Of a stretch of 64,000 nucleotides of DNA, positions 61,191-64,000 are shown one piece after another. Both the position numbers and the translations under genes were made by a program. This DNA is from CAZMBI01 sp964564675 (GTDB lineage Bacteria; Pseudomonadota; Alphaproteobacteria; Rickettsiales; UBA3002): contig CAZMBI010000009.1 in assembly GCA_964564675.1 (NCBI GenBank), forward strand, positions 22,844 to 86,843, read 5' to 3'. Position 1 is the stretch's first letter; each line of letters starts with the position of its first letter. The notes under the pieces were generated by a model. That model was not told where the DNA came from and made no database searches. It worked only from the letters and a program-made list of their open reading frames with translations.

Positions 61191-61394
61191 TCAATCACAA
61201 CTGAAATTCGGCAGATCATCCGCCCGGCAGGAGCCGAAATCATCCGCCCGATTGGTTGGTTGCTGACGTTGGGCAGGCGGCTGGGAATGCAGGTCCGACC
61301 AGTTCGCACGAGAGCCGGAGGAGGGTTGAGAATCGCATGCCGCCAGCGCACTCAGCGCGAGCAGGGCAGCGGGCAAGTAAAAACGACAGGACAT
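61191..61394 (-). CDS. Small lipoprotein, 67 aa
   Basis: Starting at the ATG giving MSCRFYLPAALLALSALAAC, the protein has a lipoprotein signal with lipobox L-A-A-C (Cys20). The mature part is about 48 residues, polar, with Cys near the C-terminus (SCRADDLPNFSCD) that could form a disulfide. An in-frame ATG eight codons earlier also exists. Function unknown. Confidence 0.6.
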   Translation of the reverse strand: MSCRFYLPAALLALSALAACDSQPSSGSRANWSDLHSQPPAQRQQPTNRADDFGSCRADDLPNFSCD

Positions 61395-61536
61395 GGCGCG
61401 TACCAAATTAATTATCACTTAGACAAGACATAAGGCTATAACACTAAGGTTAAAGGGTAAATGATTTTTTAAAAGCGGTGAAAGTGGTGAATAAAATGGA
61501 TTCTGCCAGCTTCCATGTGCTTAATGTCAACGGGCC

Positions 61537-61956
61537 CTAAATGGCACTTAACGATTTTGAGAGCGCAATCATCATTTTATCAGCAGATTTCATAGAAATA
61601 TCATATGGATTAAATTCTACAGTCGCATGGTATGCGAACAGCGATTCTTTAACTGTATCGTCGAGATGAACATAAGCCATCTTCCATTCGGAAAACATGC
61701 GTTCATCCGCTTCAACATAGGATATTAACAGTATATCATTATGTCTGTCGTCGTGCGCGATGCGATGATATGTAGTGTTTACGATCTGTCGTCCCCCTTC
61801 CAGGCATTGGAAAAAATAGTGCTGATTAAAACAAAGAAGACCGGTTATACCATCTCTCGCATTGTTACGTCTTGAGACATCAAGAATCTGACCGGCATCT
61901 TCCGGAGTCAGATGCTTGGCGGGGCGGCTTGCGTAAATTAAACGTGTCAAAACCAT
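61537..61956 (-). CDS. BLUF-domain blue-light sensor
   Basis: The 139-residue protein is essentially a single BLUF domain that binds FAD. The photoactive residues are in place: Tyr8 (LIYAS), Asn31/Asn32 (SRRNNARDGITGLL), Gln50 (FFQCLEG), and Trp91 and Met93 (SEWKMAY). A short C-terminal helix follows. No output domain is fused, as in the short BLUF proteins such as PixD or BlrB, so a partner protein is expected. It neighbours an FkbM methyltransferase with 20 bp between. Confidence 0.92.
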   Translation of the reverse strand: MVLTRLIYASRPAKHLTPEDAGQILDVSRRNNARDGITGLLCFNQHYFFQCLEGGRQIVNTTYHRIAHDDRHNDILLISYVEADERMFSEWKMAYVHLDDTVKESLFAYHATVEFNPYDISMKSADKMMIALSKSLSAI

Positions 61957-61976
61957 TTAACCGTACTCCTCATAAA

Positions 61977-62642
61977 TTACATAAGCTGATGAAAAAATTG
62001 CGGTGACACGGCAAGCATATCATACCCCGCCTTGCTATAAAGATATCCTTGTGCGTCCAACAGGTGTTTGCAGGCCGTTTGTTCCGCTTTGGGAATATTA
62101 ACGATTTCCATATTAATGACCAGGGGATGATATTTATTAAAATTCAACTGTTTCAATATGTGATAATCATGTCCTTCGGCATCAATCTGCAGGATATCTA
62201 TGCGCGGCACAGCATAGGATTTAAGCAGTGTGGACAGCCGCAGGCAGGGCACCTCTTCCTCGATCATCAGGGGTTCCACCTCGGCGAAGGCCAGCGCATT
62301 CCTGTCTTTGTACAAGGAGGCAAGCCCCAGGCCCCAGTGCGGCACACGTTTCCTTGCAACATCTTCATTTTTAATACGGTGGAGCGTAGCGAGGCCGTCA
62401 TGCTCACCAACCGCGACGTTTGCCAGCGCCATGCCTTCATGGTCTTTATACAGGGCACTGAGTGCAGCGAAATGCTCCTTTACCGGCTCGACCAGCAAGC
62501 CTTGCCAGCGAAACTGCGTGATATATTCGTGCATTGGGTCGAAGGTCTTGCCATCCATGGCGCCGATTTGCAGGAGGAATATATCGCGCCCCCGCTCTTT
62601 GCCCATCGTTTGCATGAAATAACGTAAATTGAAATGCGGCAT
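61977..62642 (-). CDS. FkbM-family methyltransferase
   Basis: The 221-residue protein has the FkbM pattern: IFLLQIGAMDGKTFDP near the start (SAM loop), LLVEPVKEHFAAL, VAVGEHDG, and IDILQIDAEGHDYHILKQL. Members O-methylate sugars and other small molecules; the substrate here is unknown. It lies upstream of the BLUF gene in the same direction and may be its operon partner. Confidence 0.85.
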   Translation of the reverse strand: MPHFNLRYFMQTMGKERGRDIFLLQIGAMDGKTFDPMHEYITQFRWQGLLVEPVKEHFAALSALYKDHEGMALANVAVGEHDGLATLHRIKNEDVARKRVPHWGLGLASLYKDRNALAFAEVEPLMIEEEVPCLRLSTLLKSYAVPRIDILQIDAEGHDYHILKQLNFNKYHPLVINMEIVNIPKAEQTACKHLLDAQGYLYSKAGYDMLAVSPQFFHQLM

Positions 62643-62945
62643 TCACTTTTTCCCAGCGGGATCATAAGCTATTCGGCGCAGATTCACAATTAGAGGGCAA
62701 CGGTTTCCAATAAATTTTTTAGGAGCGGAAAAAGGGAGCAGGGCAGACAGTATTTGAAAAGCTGGCAGGTGAGATCAGCCGAAATTTGGAGTATAATGCA
62801 ACTAAATTATTTGCATGTTTGCTGCCAGGCGGCAAACTGTGTCCGAACCAAAAAGAGGCATAAAGTGGTCATTTTACGTACAACCAAGACGTATCAAGAC
62901 GTATGATGCATTAACTAAATGGTGTATTCTCTGAGGCGTGGCGAA
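62643..62945. other. Intergenic region with promoter-like and repeat elements
   Basis: This 303-bp gap has no credible gene. It contains a TATAAT (62792-62797), a near-perfect inverted repeat GTTTGCTGCC-a-GGCGGCAAAC (62817-62837), and a tandem AAGACGTATC/AAGACGTATG (62886-62905). A 39-codon frame from 62815 is open but has no ribosome site. The hairpin lacks a T-tract. A small RNA is possible but not shown. Confidence 0.4.
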
Positions 62946-63461
62946 TTATTCCATCACTTTTATCGCAATGATAATAAGAAGGCTGTAAAGCATAAAACCT
63001 CCTAATAACAAATGCAGATGGAACCGCTCCATAAATGATTTTACAGCACTATCTTTGATTTTACCTATGAGCTGCGGCCAGGTGTAGGAAACGAGGTCGC
63101 CCTGTGACATAAGATTCACTAATTTTCCCTGCGCATCCACTATGGGTAAGTGACGAAAACGCTCATTCGACATAATGCGCAACCAGTCCACAACCGCATC
63201 ATCTTCAGATGCGAGTTTCAGATCTGATGACATAATCTGAGATATAGGTGTGGTATTCGCATCCAGTCCTTTTGCAAGAAGACGGCGCATAAAATCACGC
63301 TCGGTGACAATTCCAACGGGCTTTTGTTCAGCATCAACTATCACACTTGCGCCGTAATTCTTTTCAGACATGGCCTTAACTGCCTGAATCACCATATCTT
63401 CCGGCGCGAATGTCATCACAGGCGCTTTCGTTTTAAATTCAGTGCGATCCTTGATTTTCAT
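62946..63461 (-). CDS. CBS-domain protein with C-terminal membrane segment
   Basis: The 171-residue protein has two CBS motifs (about 18-65, NYGASVIVDAEQKPVGIVTERDFMRRL; and about 80-130, FRHLPIVDAQGKLVNLMSQGDLV), which together bind adenine nucleotides as an energy sensor. Residues 148-168 (LLLGGFMLYSLLIIIAIKV) form one membrane segment, an uncommon tail that would tether the sensor to the inner membrane. Confidence 0.85.
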   Translation of the reverse strand: MKIKDRTEFKTKAPVMTFAPEDMVIQAVKAMSEKNYGASVIVDAEQKPVGIVTERDFMRRLLAKGLDANTTPISQIMSSDLKLASEDDAVVDWLRIMSNERFRHLPIVDAQGKLVNLMSQGDLVSYTWPQLIGKIKDSAVKSFMERFHLHLLLGGFMLYSLLIIIAIKVME

Positions 63462-63778
63462 GCAAAAACTCCAATATATTCAGTTGAGTATGATAGTATT
63501 CTACAAAAAAACTAAGACTAAGGATGGCGCCAGGCTTTTATTTCTTGTGATACAAAATATGTATCATTGGGTAGCGCATGAGAATATTGATGTACAGACT
63601 TAATTCTTAGTGAAGCTCCATAGTCTGAGTTCAGTGGTTTTAAGCGAGCCATTGTAAAAACTCTATGCAAGCCACGTTACCCATTCAATCTTTTCGCTGA
63701 TGCTAACAAAACACCCAAATGGTGCTCTGGCGCGGACTAACCTCGAACCGCATAGCAATTTATTAATGCTTTACAGGA
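63462..63778. other. Intergenic AT-rich region with an operator-like palindrome
   Basis: I see no gene here. TGATAC-aaaatat-GTATCA (63548-63566) is a perfect six-base inverted repeat with a seven-base centre, of a type bound by dimeric regulators. The stretch near 63728-63753 was checked for a tRNA end and rejected. Confidence 0.45.
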
Positions 63779-63976
63779 TTGAGCAATTATATTCAAGTCG
63801 CTTCCCGCTTTGAATGGAAAAATCTTCCAGTGGGAGCCGCTACCGATCGCCGCTTAATGTTAAACCGTTATGCGCAATCTTTAGAATCATCTCTTTATAG
63901 GTCAGGCCTAAATTCAGTGCGCATGATCTATAGAAATAACCTTTACGAAGACCCGGCATCAGGTTTGCTTCCATAA
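63779..63976 (+). CDS. Possible small protein or gene remnant, 65 aa
   Basis: A TTG-initiated frame codes for 65 residues (NYIQVASRFEWKNLPVGAA, then RRLMLNRYAQSLESSLYRSG). The composition looks protein-like, with Arg, Leu and aromatic residues, but there is no clear ribosome site and no recognised family. It may be a decayed gene fragment. Confidence 0.3.
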   Translation: MSNYIQVASRFEWKNLPVGAATDRRLMLNRYAQSLESSLYRSGLNSVRMIYRNNLYEDPASGLLP

Positions 63977-64000
63977 AATGAGGGATGTTATGATGATTCA

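Noticed and set aside
61440..61500. A direct-repeat box on the minus strand (TTCACCACTTTCACC) upstream of the lipoprotein gene
   Set aside because: The TCAC half-sites are nine bases apart, not 11, and no -10 is placed correctly.
63728..63760. A tRNA-like 3' end on the minus strand (GGTTCGAGG ... ACCA)
   Set aside because: The T-arm stem bases do not pair and no acceptor, anticodon or D arm can be built upstream.

Overview
The window is chromosomal DNA of an alphaproteobacterium, GC-rich in the core and visibly AT-richer in parts of the last 10 kb. The taxonomic call rests on gene order and families I recognise: fabD-fabG-acpP-fabF-mltG, ubiG near lysC-ptsP, rodZ-like/ispG/hisS/prfA/prmC/DUF4167, a comF divergent from a BioC/NDUFAF5-like methyltransferase, SecA with a SEC-C zinc tail, and a TrxR-like ferredoxin-NADP reductase. 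I cannot name the genus. A 100-N run at 23196-23295 shows that this is a scaffold.

Layout. 0-9 kb: end of agmatine deiminase, the fatty-acid synthesis cluster, mltG, an OmpA-like protein, a LysR regulator and dnaB. 9-12 kb: two lineage-specific hypothetical genes. 12-22 kb: secA, a PpiC foldase, argJ, mutT, methyltransferases, comF, a nitrilase-family gene, ubiG and rimI. 22-31 kb: a glycine-rich hypothetical gene, the gap, lysC, a nitronate monooxygenase-like gene, ptsP and an 899-residue protein with several helix-turn-helix-like segments. 31-39 kb: rodZ-like, ispG, an ankyrin protein, hisS, prfA, prmC, DUF4167, a TauE/SafE permease and folD. 39-50 kb: an HD-domain protein resembling small alarmone hydrolases, FNR, then a beta-oxidation set (acyl-CoA ligase, thiolase, hydroxyacyl-CoA dehydrogenase, acyl-CoA dehydrogenase). 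50-55 kb: NUDIX, rnd, aspS and a frameshifted acyltransferase. 55-64 kb: an accessory stretch with an M48-type protease, a 503-aa hypothetical protein, a nicotianamine-synthase-like protein, a DUF1624 membrane protein, a small lipoprotein, a BLUF photoreceptor, an FkbM methyltransferase and a CBS protein.

Two patterns cut across the genes. First, the promoters of the lineage-specific genes (8948, 22966-, 30802-, 39480, 49690, 57971-; weaker at 55453 and near 59827-) carry an 11-bp-period direct repeat of the form TGTCAY-N5-TCAY, oriented with the gene and placed 10-11, 16 or 22 nt before a -10 element. It looks like a box for an OmpR/PhoB-type regulator. I did not find it in front of the housekeeping genes I inspected. 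It suggests one hidden regulon of uncharacterised proteins. Second, GC-rich hairpin repeats (CCCTCCCCC-loop-GGGGGAGGG) lie between genes and also in frame inside at least three enzymes, adding 20-35 residues each, in the manner of Rickettsia palindromic elements. Several other enzymes carry further unexplained in-frame insertions.
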